This document shows positions 1 to 7,147 of a stretch of DNA of 9,985 nt, in pieces. The notes beneath the pieces are model-generated. The model did not search any database, was not told where the DNA came from, and was given only the letters and a program-made list of their open reading frames with translations. Where the stretch lies: assembly GCA_900548585.1 (NCBI GenBank), contig URLI01000054.1:1-9985 (forward strand). The letters are read 5' to 3'. Made by a program: the position numbers and the translations under genes. Source of the stretch: an uncultured Prevotella sp. (GTDB taxonomy: Bacteria; Bacteroidota; Bacteroidia; Bacteroidales; Bacteroidaceae). The first letter of the stretch is position 1. Each line of letters starts with the position of its first letter.

Positions 1-21
1 GTTCGGGCTTTGTGATATGTT

Positions 22-56
22 AAAAGAGGGTGTGCCAATTTTGACACACCCCCCTT
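22..56 (+). terminator. Hairpin terminator of a gene upstream of the window
   Basis: GGGTGTG (28-34) pairs perfectly with CACACCC (45-51) around a short A/T-rich loop. The stem is preceded by AAAAGA and followed by CCCTT. The first 13 bases, AAAAGAGGGTGTG, are identical to those starting the hairpin after dnaA at 9931-9943, so this is one member of a repeated terminator-like family. It presumably ends a + strand gene left of the window. There is no long T run, so termination itself is inferred from the stem. Confidence 0.5.
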
Positions 57-386
57 ATGGAATAGATCATTACATAGAGAAGTGCACTGACATACCTGTT
101 TTTAAGACCAATAAACGGAGGTACGTTTTTTATTTAAATATGAACCAGAAACTGATTGGAATAATGCCATGAAATGGGCATTCGAATATGCTTGTAAAAT
201 TTGTGAGGAGCAGTTGCCAAACACTTTGCCACTCAACATACACGAAAAAAAACGGAAAAAGAGTGATTGCGGCGTTGAAAATCCGCAACTACGCCACTTT
301 GCCACGCAGCATCCATAACCCTGCCGAACCCCATACAGTCATGCCGATTGCAGCCCGCCAGCGTACCGCTTGCGCCATACCGCAGG
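57..386. other. Non-coding stretch, possible short gene remnant
   Basis: I recognise no gene here. One + strand reading frame stays open from 115 to its stop at 316-318. From an ATG at 169 it would give 49 residues (MKWAFEYACKICEEQL...). The peptide resembles nothing I know, has no clear promoter or ribosome site, and its frame is closed by a TAA at 112-114. It could be the tail of a decayed gene or chance. Longer open frames that run on into the tandem repeat at 387-474 are judged spurious, because the 22-bp period shifts the reading frame with every unit. Confidence 0.4.
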
Positions 387-474
387 GCAAATACGGCGTA
401 TTTGGTCAGCAAACACGGCGAATTTGCATTGCAAACACGGCGAATTTACATCGCAAACACGGCGATTTTACAGT
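387..474. repeat. 22-bp tandem repeat, four units
   Basis: Four head-to-tail units occupy 387-408, 409-430, 431-452 and 453-474. The core is GCAAACACGGCGAATTT plus five variable bases. By my alignment units 2 and 3 match at 20 of 22 positions, units 3 and 4 at 19, and units 1 and 2 at 16. Unit 1 contains an imperfect palindrome, AAATACG-G-CGTATTT. The junction of units 2 and 3 forms another, TTTGCA-T-TGCAAA (423-435). The period is not a multiple of three, which argues against coding. No CRISPR-like spacers are present. The function is unknown: it may be an array of protein-binding sites or an intergenic repeat found elsewhere in the genome. Confidence 0.85.
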
Positions 475-873
475 TCCACTTGCTGCAAACGTGAAGCCAT
501 GTTATTATCAGAAGGATGCCCAAAGGCCGTCAAAGGCATGACATGCAGGTATGTTTTTTCAAACATCATTGCCTTTCATAAATGTCCTGTAAATTATTAT
601 TTTGAGTATGGGAACTTAGCCCCGTAAGTCCATGCTTTGGCACAATCCACTGCAATACGGCAACGATTTGCCAGACGACCATAAATTCCTGACAAGATGG
701 AAGCAGGTTTTTCCAAAGGCAAATTTGTGTTAAAGAGAAAATCAACAGGAGGCTAAGGGGGAATCTAAACTTTTCTACACCGGAAGAAGAGTTCTTCATT
801 ATTTATGCATGATTTTGAACCTGCGGGTTGACTATATAAATTTTATTGTCATCAAAAAAATATATTTAAATCC
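475..873. other. Intergenic DNA without a recognisable gene
   Basis: No credible coding region is seen on either strand. Small inverted repeats are present, GGCAA-N4-TTGCC at 659-672 and GAAGAA-GAG-TTCTTC at 783-797, with no evident role. The last 60 bases become strongly AT-rich as they approach the promoter of the restriction-modification genes. A minus-strand open frame over about 566-799 has no family resemblance and no promoter, and I treat it as chance. Confidence 0.5.
814..844 (+). promoter_or_regulatory. Possible distal promoter of the R-M operon
   Basis: TTTG at 814-817 and TAAATTTT at 837-844 are separated by 19 bases. This fits the Bacteroidota -33/-7 layout (TTTG, about 19-21 bases, TAnnTTTG) except for the last base of the -7. 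A transcript from here would begin near 850 and include a 31-codon hydrophobic open frame at 874-969. It is weaker in its -7 than the site at 894-901 but has a -33 partner. Confidence 0.3.
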
Positions 874-893
874 ATGAAAACAATATTTTTTAG

Positions 894-901
894 TATCTTT
901 G
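894..901 (+). promoter_or_regulatory. Proximal -7 promoter element of the R-M operon
   Basis: TATCTTTG matches the Bacteroidota -7 consensus TAnnTTTG exactly and is followed by GC, as at the nrdJ promoter (2868-2875). I see no good TTTG at the expected -33 distance. Transcription would begin near 907, giving a leader of about 50 bases before the endonuclease start. It is probably the main promoter for both R-M genes. Confidence 0.55.
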
Positions 902-958
902 CGGCAACGCTTGCGCTTTTTGCATTCAATTTTATAATTATAACAACCAAGGAATTAT

Positions 959-1588
959 ATGATCATTGAATTTGACAGGTCAAAACATGTATTTCATTCA
1001 GAAACTTTTTCTGAGATAATAAAAGATACAATCAGGTTTTTCAATGGGACACCTGTACATCGTCTACCACCTCCGGAAAATTTTGATGGAGCAGGCGTTT
1101 ATGCTCTTTATTATATTGGCAAAAATACATTCTACGAAAGACTTTATGAACAAAACAGGACAAGTTTTGCACAGCCAATATATGTTGGCAAGGCTGTCCC
1201 GCGTGGATGGAGGCAAGCACGCACGCAAACTGCCTCAAACGAATTGTTCGCAAGGCTAAACGACCATTTAAGAAGTATTTCTGCCGTTGGAAACCTGAAA
1301 GTTGAAGATTTCAGATGCAGGTTCATGATATTGGAAGATGCAGCCACTGATATGATAGGAACTGTAGAGGCATCACTAATCCGTCACTATAAACCATTAT
1401 GGAACACCACCATAGATGGCTTCGGCAACCACACGCCTGGGGCAGGGCGATTTAATCAATCAAAGTCTGACTGGGACGTTTTACATCCCGGACGGGCATG
1501 GGCAGACAAATGCACGGGAAAGTCATCAACCCCAAAAGAGGTCATGGAAAAAATCAAAAGGCGTTTTGAGGAAGATGAACAGCATTGA
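959..1588 (+). CDS. Eco29kI-family type II restriction endonuclease (GIY-YIG nuclease)
   Basis: This 209-residue protein is predicted to cut double-stranded DNA at the site protected by the adjacent methyltransferase. The expected target is CCGCGG, by analogy with Eco29kI. The GIY-YIG core appears as GVYALYY (46-52) and PIYVGK (73-78). The residues Y48, Y75, R99, H103, E137 and N149 keep the same mutual spacing as the catalytic set I recall for Eco29kI (Y49, Y76, R104, H108, E142, N154). The family hallmark around 146-181 is also present: PLWN, DGFGNH, PG.GR and LHPGRAWA. Its length is close to Eco29kI (about 214). The ATG at 959 is preceded by AAGGA (949-953). Its 3' end overlaps the methyltransferase start by 14 bp, so the two are co-transcribed with the nuclease first. 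The 5' part is AT-rich: I count 17 of 60 G/C in 961-1020 against 38 of 60 in 3301-3360 of nrdJ, a sign of acquisition. The family call is firm; the exact target is inferred. Confidence 0.95.
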   Translation: MIIEFDRSKHVFHSETFSEIIKDTIRFFNGTPVHRLPPPENFDGAGVYALYYIGKNTFYERLYEQNRTSFAQPIYVGKAVPRGWRQARTQTASNELFARLNDHLRSISAVGNLKVEDFRCRFMILEDAATDMIGTVEASLIRHYKPLWNTTIDGFGNHTPGAGRFNQSKSDWDVLHPGRAWADKCTGKSSTPKEVMEKIKRRFEEDEQH

Positions 1589-2702
1589 AATATTCTCCGG
1601 GGCGGGTGGGCTTGCAAAGGGACTGGAACTTGCGGGCGCCAAACACAACGCGTTCGTGGAATGGAACTCTGACGCGTGCAACACACTGCGAAAGAATTTC
1701 GATGCCCAGAAAGTATTCGAGTGTGACGTGAGGGATTTCCACTTCGACAACTACAGCGACGTTGACGTCATCGCAGGTGGACCGCCATGCCAGCCTTTTT
1801 CCCTGGGAGGCAAGGCCCAAGGGAACATGGACCATAGAGACATGTTCCCATTGGCCATACACGCCATAAGGACATTGAGACCTAAAACATTCATTTTCGA
1901 GAACGTCAAGGGGTTGCTGCGGAAATCATTCCACGAATATTTTGAATACATAATCCTGCAGTTGAAATACCCTTATGCCGAACTGCCGTCACAAGACTGG
2001 AATGAGAATTTGTCCGTACTGCGAACAATGTCGGACGATGACAACATGCAACCGACATACAACGTGTCATACAATCTTGTCAATGCAGCCGACTATGGCA
2101 TCCCACAAATTCGCGAAAGGGTCATCATCGTTGGAACAAGAAATGACCTGGACATTACATGGGAGTTCCCAAAGCCCACCCACTCGAAAGACTCCCTGCA
2201 TTGGACAATGTTCGTTACGGGCGATTACTGGAAACGGCACGGCATTGAGAACCATTACCCCGTTGATTTTTCAGAAAACAAGAAGGACTGCCTAATGCGT
2301 AAATACGGATTCATCGCCCCTACCCTGTCTCCTTGGAAAACTGTAAGGGATGCCATGTCTGGCCTGGGAGAGCCGAATGGCATCGGAGACCATGTCATGC
2401 GCAACGGAGCAAGAGAATACCCAGGACACACGGGAAGTATGATTGACGAGCCTTCAAAAACCATCAAAGCAGGAGGGCATGGCGTTCCGGGAGGAGAAAA
2501 CATGGTGAGATACCCTGATGGGCGCGTGCGGTATTACTCCGTCGCGGAGGCAAAGCGGATACAGACTTTTCCTGATGACTATGTCATAACCGGTTCATGG
2601 ACAGAAGCGATGCGGCAACTGGGAAATGCGGTGCCGGTGAGATTGGCAAAGATTGTCGCGTCATCAATATTCGCAAACATTGGACAAACGCCTCGAAAAT
2701 AA
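1575..2702 (+). CDS. DNA (cytosine-5-)-methyltransferase, Eco29kI-type modification enzyme
   Basis: This enzyme transfers a methyl group from S-adenosylmethionine to C5 of cytosine, protecting host DNA from the nuclease encoded just upstream. In the 375-residue product, motif I (IEIFSGAGGLAKG, 4-16) binds the cofactor. Motif IV (GGPPCQPFS, 68-76) holds the catalytic C72, motif VI is ENV (109-111), motif VIII is QIRERV (178-183) and motif X is QLGNAVPV (348-355). The stretch between about 184 and 290 is the probable target-recognition domain, and a conserved DEPSKTIKAGG segment follows at 291-301. The open frame extends back to an ATG at 1416, but that would add 53 residues with no family match, deep inside the nuclease gene. 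The ATG at 1575 starts directly before motif I and has GAGG at 1568-1571, so I chose it. It overlaps the nuclease by 14 bp, suggesting translational coupling. No complete promoter of its own is evident. Confidence 0.95.
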   Translation: MNSIEIFSGAGGLAKGLELAGAKHNAFVEWNSDACNTLRKNFDAQKVFECDVRDFHFDNYSDVDVIAGGPPCQPFSLGGKAQGNMDHRDMFPLAIHAIRTLRPKTFIFENVKGLLRKSFHEYFEYIILQLKYPYAELPSQDWNENLSVLRTMSDDDNMQPTYNVSYNLVNAADYGIPQIRERVIIVGTRNDLDITWEFPKPTHSKDSLHWTMFVTGDYWKRHGIENHYPVDFSENKKDCLMRKYGFIAPTLSPWKTVRDAMSGLGEPNGIGDHVMRNGAREYPGHTGSMIDEPSKTIKAGGHGVPGGENMVRYPDGRVRYYSVAEAKRIQTFPDDYVITGSWTEAMRQLGNAVPVRLAKIVASSIFANIGQTPRK

Positions 2703-2867
2703 ACGGGCAGACACATGTAACCATAGCCGACAACAACTTGGGATTTCACGTTTTGGGAAACTTTCACAGGCCGGAAGGCAAAAAAGTTTGCCAAAACGGA
2801 AAACTTCGCGGAGGAAATTTTATTGAAAATAATCCATAAAGTATTTCTTTTATTATGGGAAATGGGT
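2703..2867. other. Intergenic region between the R-M system and nrdJ
   Basis: No gene is seen. GGCAAA (2777-2782) and TTTGCC (2787-2792) can form a six-base stem with loop AAAG. No T run follows, so it is a poor candidate for the R-M operon terminator. The region ends in AT-rich DNA carrying the inverted repeat described at 2834-2858. Confidence 0.5.
2834..2858. promoter_or_regulatory. Inverted repeat over the nrdJ -33 region, possible operator
   Basis: CCATAA (2834-2839) and TTATGG (2853-2858) form a perfect inverted repeat with a 13-base spacer, lying where the -33 element should be. Its core CATAA/TTATG recurs with a 12-base spacer in the leader at 2889-2914. The arrangement suggests a binding site for a dimeric regulator. 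It does not match the NrdR box as I know it. The role is inferred. Confidence 0.3.
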
Positions 2868-2875
2868 TATCTTTG
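2868..2875 (+). promoter_or_regulatory. nrdJ: -7 promoter element of the nrdJ-folB operon
   Basis: TATCTTTG followed by CACC fits the Bacteroidota -7 consensus TAnnTTTG exactly. A clear TTTG at -33 is missing, which would fit a promoter needing an activator. Transcription should begin near 2881, leaving a leader of about 65 bases. That is too short for a cobalamin riboswitch, a common control for B12-dependent enzymes. Confidence 0.6.
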
Positions 2876-2888
2876 CACCACGATTTGA

Positions 2889-2914
2889 GACATAAACGAC
2901 ATGTGGCTTATGTC
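2889..2914 (+). promoter_or_regulatory. Inverted repeat in the nrdJ leader
   Basis: GACATAA (2889-2895) and TTATGTC (2908-2914) are perfect inverted copies with a 12-base spacer that itself includes ACATGT. The repeat lies just downstream of the predicted transcription start. It could be an RNA hairpin at the 5' end of the message or a DNA operator paired with the similar repeat at 2834-2858. Confidence 0.35.
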
Positions 2915-2947
2915 GAAGTCGCAAGTAATCAATTACATTAAGCAGAA

Positions 2948-5506
2948 ATGGAACAACTAAAAACCTACTCTCAAGAGGAAGCGTTCAACAAGACGCTCGA
3001 ATATTTCGGCGGCGACGAACTTGCCGCGCGCGTATGGGTGACAAAATACGCCATGAAGGACAGTTTCGGGAACATCTACGAGCAAACGCCCGAGGACATG
3101 CACTGGAGGATAGCGAACGAGGTGGCCCGCATAGAGGGGAAATACCCCAACCCGCTGACTGCGGAGGAGATCTTCGCGCTGCTCGACCACTTCCGCTACG
3201 TCGTGCCGGCCGGCTCGCCGATGACCGGCATAGGCAACAATTTCCAGGTGGCGTCGCTCAGCAACTGCTTCGTCGTCGGGCTCGACGGCGACGCCGACTC
3301 GTATGGCGCGATAATGCGCATCGACGAGGAGCAGGTGCAGCTGATGAAGCGTCGCGGCGGAGTGGGACACGACCTCAGCCACATACGACCCAAGGGAACG
3401 CCGGTGAACAACTCGGCCCTGACGTCGACCGGGCTGGTGCCGTTCATGGAGCGCTACAGCAACTCGACGCGCGAGGTGGCGCAGGACGGGCGGCGCGGCG
3501 CGCTGATGCTGTCGGTGAGCATCAAGCACCCGGACAGCGAGGCATTCATCGACGCGAAGATGACCGAGGGCAAGGTGACGGGCGCGAACGTGTCGGTGAA
3601 GATTGACGACGAGTTCATGCGCGCCGCCACGGAGGACAAGGAATATGTGCAGCAGTTCCCGATAGACTCCGCCTCACCGTTGGTGAAAAAGTCTGTCAAG
3701 GCAAAGCAACTGTGGGGGAAAATAGTACACAACGCGTGGAAAAGCGCCGAGCCGGGCGTGCTGTTCTGGGACACGATAATACGCGAGAGCATCCCCGACT
3801 GCTATGCCGACCTTGGCTTCCGCACGGAATCGACAAACCCGTGCGGCGAGATCCCGCTCTGCCCGTATGACTCGTGCCGGCTGCTGTCGATAAACCTCTA
3901 CAGCTATGTCGTCAACCCGTTCACCGACGAGGCATACTTCGACTTCGACCTGTTCCGCAGGCACGTTGCGCTCGCACAGCGCGTCATGGACGACATCGTG
4001 GACCTCGAGATGGAGAAGATAGAGAGGATAATGAAGAAAATAAAGGCAGACCCGCAGAGCGACGAGGTGAAGGGCGCCGAGTACCACCTGTGGGAAAAGA
4101 TAAAGGACAAGAGCTCGAAGGGCCGCCGGACAGGTGTCGGCATAACAGCCGAGGGCGACATGATAGCCGCCATGGGGCTGCGCTACGGCACGCAGGAGGC
4201 GACCGACTTTGCGGTGGAAGTGCAAAGGGCGCTTGCATTGGCGGCATACGGTTCGTCTGTCACGATGGCAAAGGAACGCGGGGCGTTCAGCATTTACGAC
4301 GCGGGGCGCGAGGAGGACAACCCATTCGTGATGCGCATAAAGGAGGCCGACCCACAACTATATGAGGAGATGCGGAAGCACGGGCGGCGCAACATCGCGT
4401 GCCTGACGATAGCGCCGACGGGCACCACGTCGCTGATGACACAGACCACGAGCGGCATCGAGCCGGTGTTCATGCCGGTCTACAAGCGCCGCCGCAAGGT
4501 GAACCCGAGCGACCGCAACGCACATATCGACTTCGTTGACGAGGTGGGCGACTCGTTCGAGGAGTACATTGTGTATCACCAGAAATTCCTCGATTGGATG
4601 AAGGCAAGCGGCATCGACACCAGTAAACGCTACACGCAGGAGGAAATCGACCGCATCGTGGAGCAATCGCCATACTACAAGGCCACAGCGAACGACGTCG
4701 ACTGGCTGATGAAGGTGCGCATGCAGGGCGCGATACAGAAATGGGTCGACCACTCGATAAGCGTGACGGTCAACCTGCCAAACGACGTTGACGAGGCTCT
4801 CGTGAACCGCCTGTACGTCGAGGCATGGCGCAGCGGATGCAAGGGATGCACCATCTACCGCGACGGGTCGCGCTCGGGAGTGATGATACAGGTGAACGAG
4901 AAGAAGAAGGACGCCGATGAGAAGCAACAGGAGAAAGCGCCGTGCAAGCTCCCCGCCGTGACCGAGGTGCGCCCGAAAGTGCTGGAGTGCGACGTGGTGC
5001 GCTTCCAGAACAACAAGGACAAGTGGGTGGCTTTCGTGGGACTGCTCGACGGCTACCCATACGAGATATTCACAGGACTGCAGGACGACGAGGAGGGAAT
5101 AATGCTGCCCAAGTCGGTAACGAAGGGAAAGATAATCAAGCAGGTGAGCGAGGAAGGCAAGAAACGCTACGACTTCCAGTTCGAGAACAAGCGGGGATAC
5201 AAGACCACCGTGGAGGGGCTGTCGGAGAAATTCAACCCCGAGTACTGGAACTACGCGAAACTCATCTCCGGGGTGCTGCGCTACCGGATGCCAATAGACC
5301 ATGTGATACGCCTCGTCAGCTCGCTGCAGCTGAAGAGCGAGAGCATCAACACATGGAAGAACGGCGTGGAGCGGGCACTGAAGAAATACATGACCGACGG
5401 CATGCACGCCAACGGACAGACATGCCCCAACTGCGGGCAGGAAACGCTCGTCTATCAGGAGGGATGCCTCATCTGCACCAACTGCGGAGCGTCGCGCTGC
5501 GGGTAA
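2948..5506 (+). CDS. nrdJ: Adenosylcobalamin-dependent ribonucleoside-diphosphate reductase (class II)
   Basis: This enzyme reduces ribonucleotides to deoxyribonucleotides for DNA synthesis, with coenzyme B12 generating the thiyl radical, so oxygen is not needed. In the 852-residue protein the active-site motif NPCGE is at 297-301, with C299 as the expected thiyl-radical residue. C107 (in LSNCF) and C310 are the likely redox-active pair; the 11-residue spacing between C299 and C310 matches the class II pattern I recall from Thermotoga NrdJ. PTGTTS at 490-495 is a conserved barrel element. No N-terminal ATP-cone is seen. Residues about 675-815 form the C-terminal domain typical of Bacteroidota NrdJ (TSCPD-like). 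A cysteine-rich tail (C826, C829, C840, C843, C846, C851) resembles a zinc ribbon and may also shuttle electrons. The ATG at 2948 follows a leader with its own promoter. folB follows after 13 bp. No partner subunit is needed or seen. Confidence 0.96.
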   Translation: MEQLKTYSQEEAFNKTLEYFGGDELAARVWVTKYAMKDSFGNIYEQTPEDMHWRIANEVARIEGKYPNPLTAEEIFALLDHFRYVVPAGSPMTGIGNNFQVASLSNCFVVGLDGDADSYGAIMRIDEEQVQLMKRRGGVGHDLSHIRPKGTPVNNSALTSTGLVPFMERYSNSTREVAQDGRRGALMLSVSIKHPDSEAFIDAKMTEGKVTGANVSVKIDDEFMRAATEDKEYVQQFPIDSASPLVKKSVKAKQLWGKIVHNAWKSAEPGVLFWDTIIRESIPDCYADLGFRTESTNPCGEIPLCPYDSCRLLSINLYSYVVNPFTDEAYFDFDLFRRHVALAQRVMDDIVDLEMEKIERIMKKIKADPQSDEVKGAEYHLWEKIKDKSSKGRRTGVGITAEGDMIAAMGLRYGTQEATDFAVEVQRALALAAYGSSVTMAKERGAFSIYDAGREEDNPFVMRIKEADPQLYEEMRKHGRRNIACLTIAPTGTTSLMTQTTSGIEPVFMPVYKRRRKVNPSDRNAHIDFVDEVGDSFEEYIVYHQKFLDWMKASGIDTSKRYTQEEIDRIVEQSPYYKATANDVDWLMKVRMQGAIQKWVDHSISVTVNLPNDVDEALVNRLYVEAWRSGCKGCTIYRDGSRSGVMIQVNEKKKDADEKQQEKAPCKLPAVTEVRPKVLECDVVRFQNNKDKWVAFVGLLDGYPYEIFTGLQDDEEGIMLPKSVTKGKIIKQVSEEGKKRYDFQFENKRGYKTTVEGLSEKFNPEYWNYAKLISGVLRYRMPIDHVIRLVSSLQLKSESINTWKNGVERALKKYMTDGMHANGQTCPNCGQETLVYQEGCLICTNCGASRCG

Positions 5507-5519
5507 ACAGACACTGGGT

Positions 5520-5924
5520 ATGAAACTGAAAGACAGCTGGATCGAGATAGACAACATGAAGTTCAACGCCCGCCACGGCGTGCTGCCGCAGGAAAGGCTC
5601 ACGGGGGGCGAGTTTGCCGTATCGCTGAAGGCGAGGTTCGACATATCGCGCGCCATGCGCTCCGACGACGTGGCAGACACGGTGAGCTATGCCGGGATTT
5701 TCGAAATCGTAAATAGAGAGATGCTAAGGCCGTCCCGCCTGCTGGAGAACCTCGCAGGCAGGATCGGCGAAAGCATTTTCCGCGAGATCGAGGGCATCAG
5801 CGAGCTGAAGGTGAAGGTGACGAAGGCAAACCCGCCGATGGGCGCGCAGTGCGACGGAGCCGCCGTGTCGGTTTACTTAATAAATGATAAAACAGACGGT
5901 AAGATTTCGCATTCTCAACCGTAA
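5520..5924 (+). CDS. folB: Dihydroneopterin aldolase
   Basis: FolB converts 7,8-dihydroneopterin to 6-hydroxymethyl-7,8-dihydropterin and glycolaldehyde in cytoplasmic folate synthesis. The 134-residue product shows the family pattern: RHGVLPQER (18-26), DTVSYAGIF (53-61), RLLENLAGRI (73-82) and TKANPP (101-106). By alignment from memory with the Staphylococcus enzyme, E25, Y57, E76 and K102 are the substrate-binding and catalytic residues. It is slightly longer than the usual 120 or so residues, with a polar tail after about residue 120. The gene starts 13 bp after nrdJ and is probably co-transcribed with it. Both products feed DNA precursor supply, since folate is needed for dTMP and purines. 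The 3' end carries the promoter of the next operon. Confidence 0.93.
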   Translation: MKLKDSWIEIDNMKFNARHGVLPQERLTGGEFAVSLKARFDISRAMRSDDVADTVSYAGIFEIVNREMLRPSRLLENLAGRIGESIFREIEGISELKVKVTKANPPMGAQCDGAAVSVYLINDKTDGKISHSQP

Positions 5925-5936
5925 CCTGTAATTTTG
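5905..5936 (+). promoter_or_regulatory. Promoter of the amidase-MCE operon
   Basis: TAATTTTG (5929-5936) matches the Bacteroidota -7 TAnnTTTG and is followed by CACCC. TTTC at 5905-5908, 20 bases upstream, is a near match to the -33 TTTG. The promoter overlaps the last codons of folB and places the start of transcription near 5942, only about 12 bases before the amidase ATG, giving a very short leader. Confidence 0.55.
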
Positions 5937-5953
5937 CACCCAATACACAAGGT

Positions 5954-7147
5954 ATGCGCAAGAAACTGGTTTTAATGCTGATGCTGCTCGCATGCATATC
6001 GCCGCAGGCAACTGGCGCGGCGAGAAAGACGTTCACCCTCGTCATCGACGCCGGGCACGGCGGACACGACTCCGGCGCGGTGGGAGCCATGTCGAAGGAG
6101 AAGAACATCAACCTTAGCGTGGCACTGGCGTTCGGCAGGCTCGTGGAAACAAGATGCCCCGACGTGAGGGTGATATACACGCGGAAGACCGATGTGTTCA
6201 TACCGCTCAACGAGCGCGCCAACATAGCAAACCGCAACAAGGCCGACCTGTTCGTGTCAGTGCACACCAACGCCCTGCCAAAGGGGAGGATCGCGAGGGG
6301 CTTCGAGGTTTACACACTCGGAATGCACCGCGCCGCCGACAACCTGGAAGTGGCGAAGCGCGAGAACTCCGTAATATCGCTCGAGAAGGACTACAAGCAA
6401 CGATACCAGGGTTTCGACCCGAACAGCAGCGAGAGCTACATCATGTTCGAGTTCATACAGGACCACAACATGTCGAAGAGCGTCGAAATCGCAAAACTTA
6501 TCGAGGACGAGGCCTGCGCATCCGCAGGACGCAGCAAGAAAGGAGTTCACCAGGCTGGATTCCTCGTGCTAAGGGCAACGTCAATGCCGAGCTGCCTCGT
6601 GGAGCTCGGCTTCATCACCACGCCAGACGAGGAGAGCTTCCTCAACTCGCAGGATGGCATAAACAGCCTTGCGCGCGGCATATACAACGCCTTCGCGAAA
6701 TACAAGAACAGGCACGGCACGGCAAACGCCGCACCGTACATACAGGAAGACAGCCAAACGGCCGACAGCGCCGAAGCACGGCAGACGCGGGAAGTGACGG
6801 AAAAGACCGGACAGGGCAACAGCCGCAGCGACACGGAAACGCCCGGCGAGGAACTGACGGAGGGAATGCCGGTGTTCAAGGTGCAGGTGCTGGCAAGCAC
6901 AAAGCCGCTGCGGCCGGGCAACGCCATGTTCAGGGGGATGACGGGATTCGACTGTTACGAGGAGGACAACTACTTCAAATACACATACGGAGCCTCAAAC
7001 GACTTCAACAAGATAAGCCGGCTGCGGCAACACCTGCTCGACAAGTTCCCGCAGGCTTTCATCATCGCCTTCAAGGACGGCGCGAAGATGAACCTTGGCG
7101 AGGCCGTGCGAGAGTTCAAAACAAATAAAAACGGAAAACACCTATGA
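5954..7147 (+). CDS. Secreted N-acetylmuramoyl-L-alanine amidase (Amidase_3) with C-terminal SPOR-like domain
   Basis: This zinc enzyme cleaves the bond between N-acetylmuramic acid and L-alanine in peptidoglycan, acting in the periplasm during growth or daughter-cell separation. The 397-residue protein begins with a signal peptide (MRKK, hydrophobic 5-16, likely cleavage near 22). The Amidase_3 domain spans about 27-250. Its zinc ligands and catalytic residues are visible: H35 in DAGHGG, E49, H104 in SVHTN and E217 in VELGF. A low-complexity, polar linker (about 255-303) leads to a C-terminal domain (about 305-385) that includes VFKVQVLAS and DNYFKYTYGAS. This resembles the SPOR-like domain often fused to amidases in Bacteroidota and could bind denuded glycan. 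It has its own promoter and overlaps the following MCE gene by 4 bp (ATGA), so the two are probably made together. Confidence 0.93.
   Translation: MRKKLVLMLMLLACISPQATGAARKTFTLVIDAGHGGHDSGAVGAMSKEKNINLSVALAFGRLVETRCPDVRVIYTRKTDVFIPLNERANIANRNKADLFVSVHTNALPKGRIARGFEVYTLGMHRAADNLEVAKRENSVISLEKDYKQRYQGFDPNSSESYIMFEFIQDHNMSKSVEIAKLIEDEACASAGRSKKGVHQAGFLVLRATSMPSCLVELGFITTPDEESFLNSQDGINSLARGIYNAFAKYKNRHGTANAAPYIQEDSQTADSAEARQTREVTEKTGQGNSRSDTETPGEELTEGMPVFKVQVLASTKPLRPGNAMFRGMTGFDCYEEDNYFKYTYGASNDFNKISRLRQHLLDKFPQAFIIAFKDGAKMNLGEAVREFKTNKNGKHL

Noticed and set aside
387..474. CRISPR array
   Set aside because: The 22-bp units are contiguous with no spacers, and no cas genes are present.
188..627. 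Two overlapping + strand open frames (188-541 and 370-627) across the tandem repeat
   Set aside because: Both read through the 22-bp repeat, whose period shifts the frame at each unit, and both translations are low-complexity with no family resemblance or promoter.
566..799. Minus-strand open frame of 77 codons
   Set aside because: It has no recognisable family, promoter or ribosome site, and lies in intergenic DNA; best explained by chance.
1416..1574. Longer methyltransferase start at the ATG at 1416
   Set aside because: The extra 53 residues have no family match and lie deep inside the nuclease gene; the ATG at 1575 precedes motif I directly and has GAGG upstream.
2876..2947. Cobalamin riboswitch controlling nrdJ
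   Set aside because: The leader is only about 65 bases, far shorter than a cobalamin riboswitch, and I see no B12-box-like sequence.
4358..5680. Long minus-strand open frame of 440 codons opposite nrdJ and folB
   Set aside because: It is antisense to two well-conserved genes; long antisense frames are expected in GC-rich coding DNA, and its translation resembles no family.
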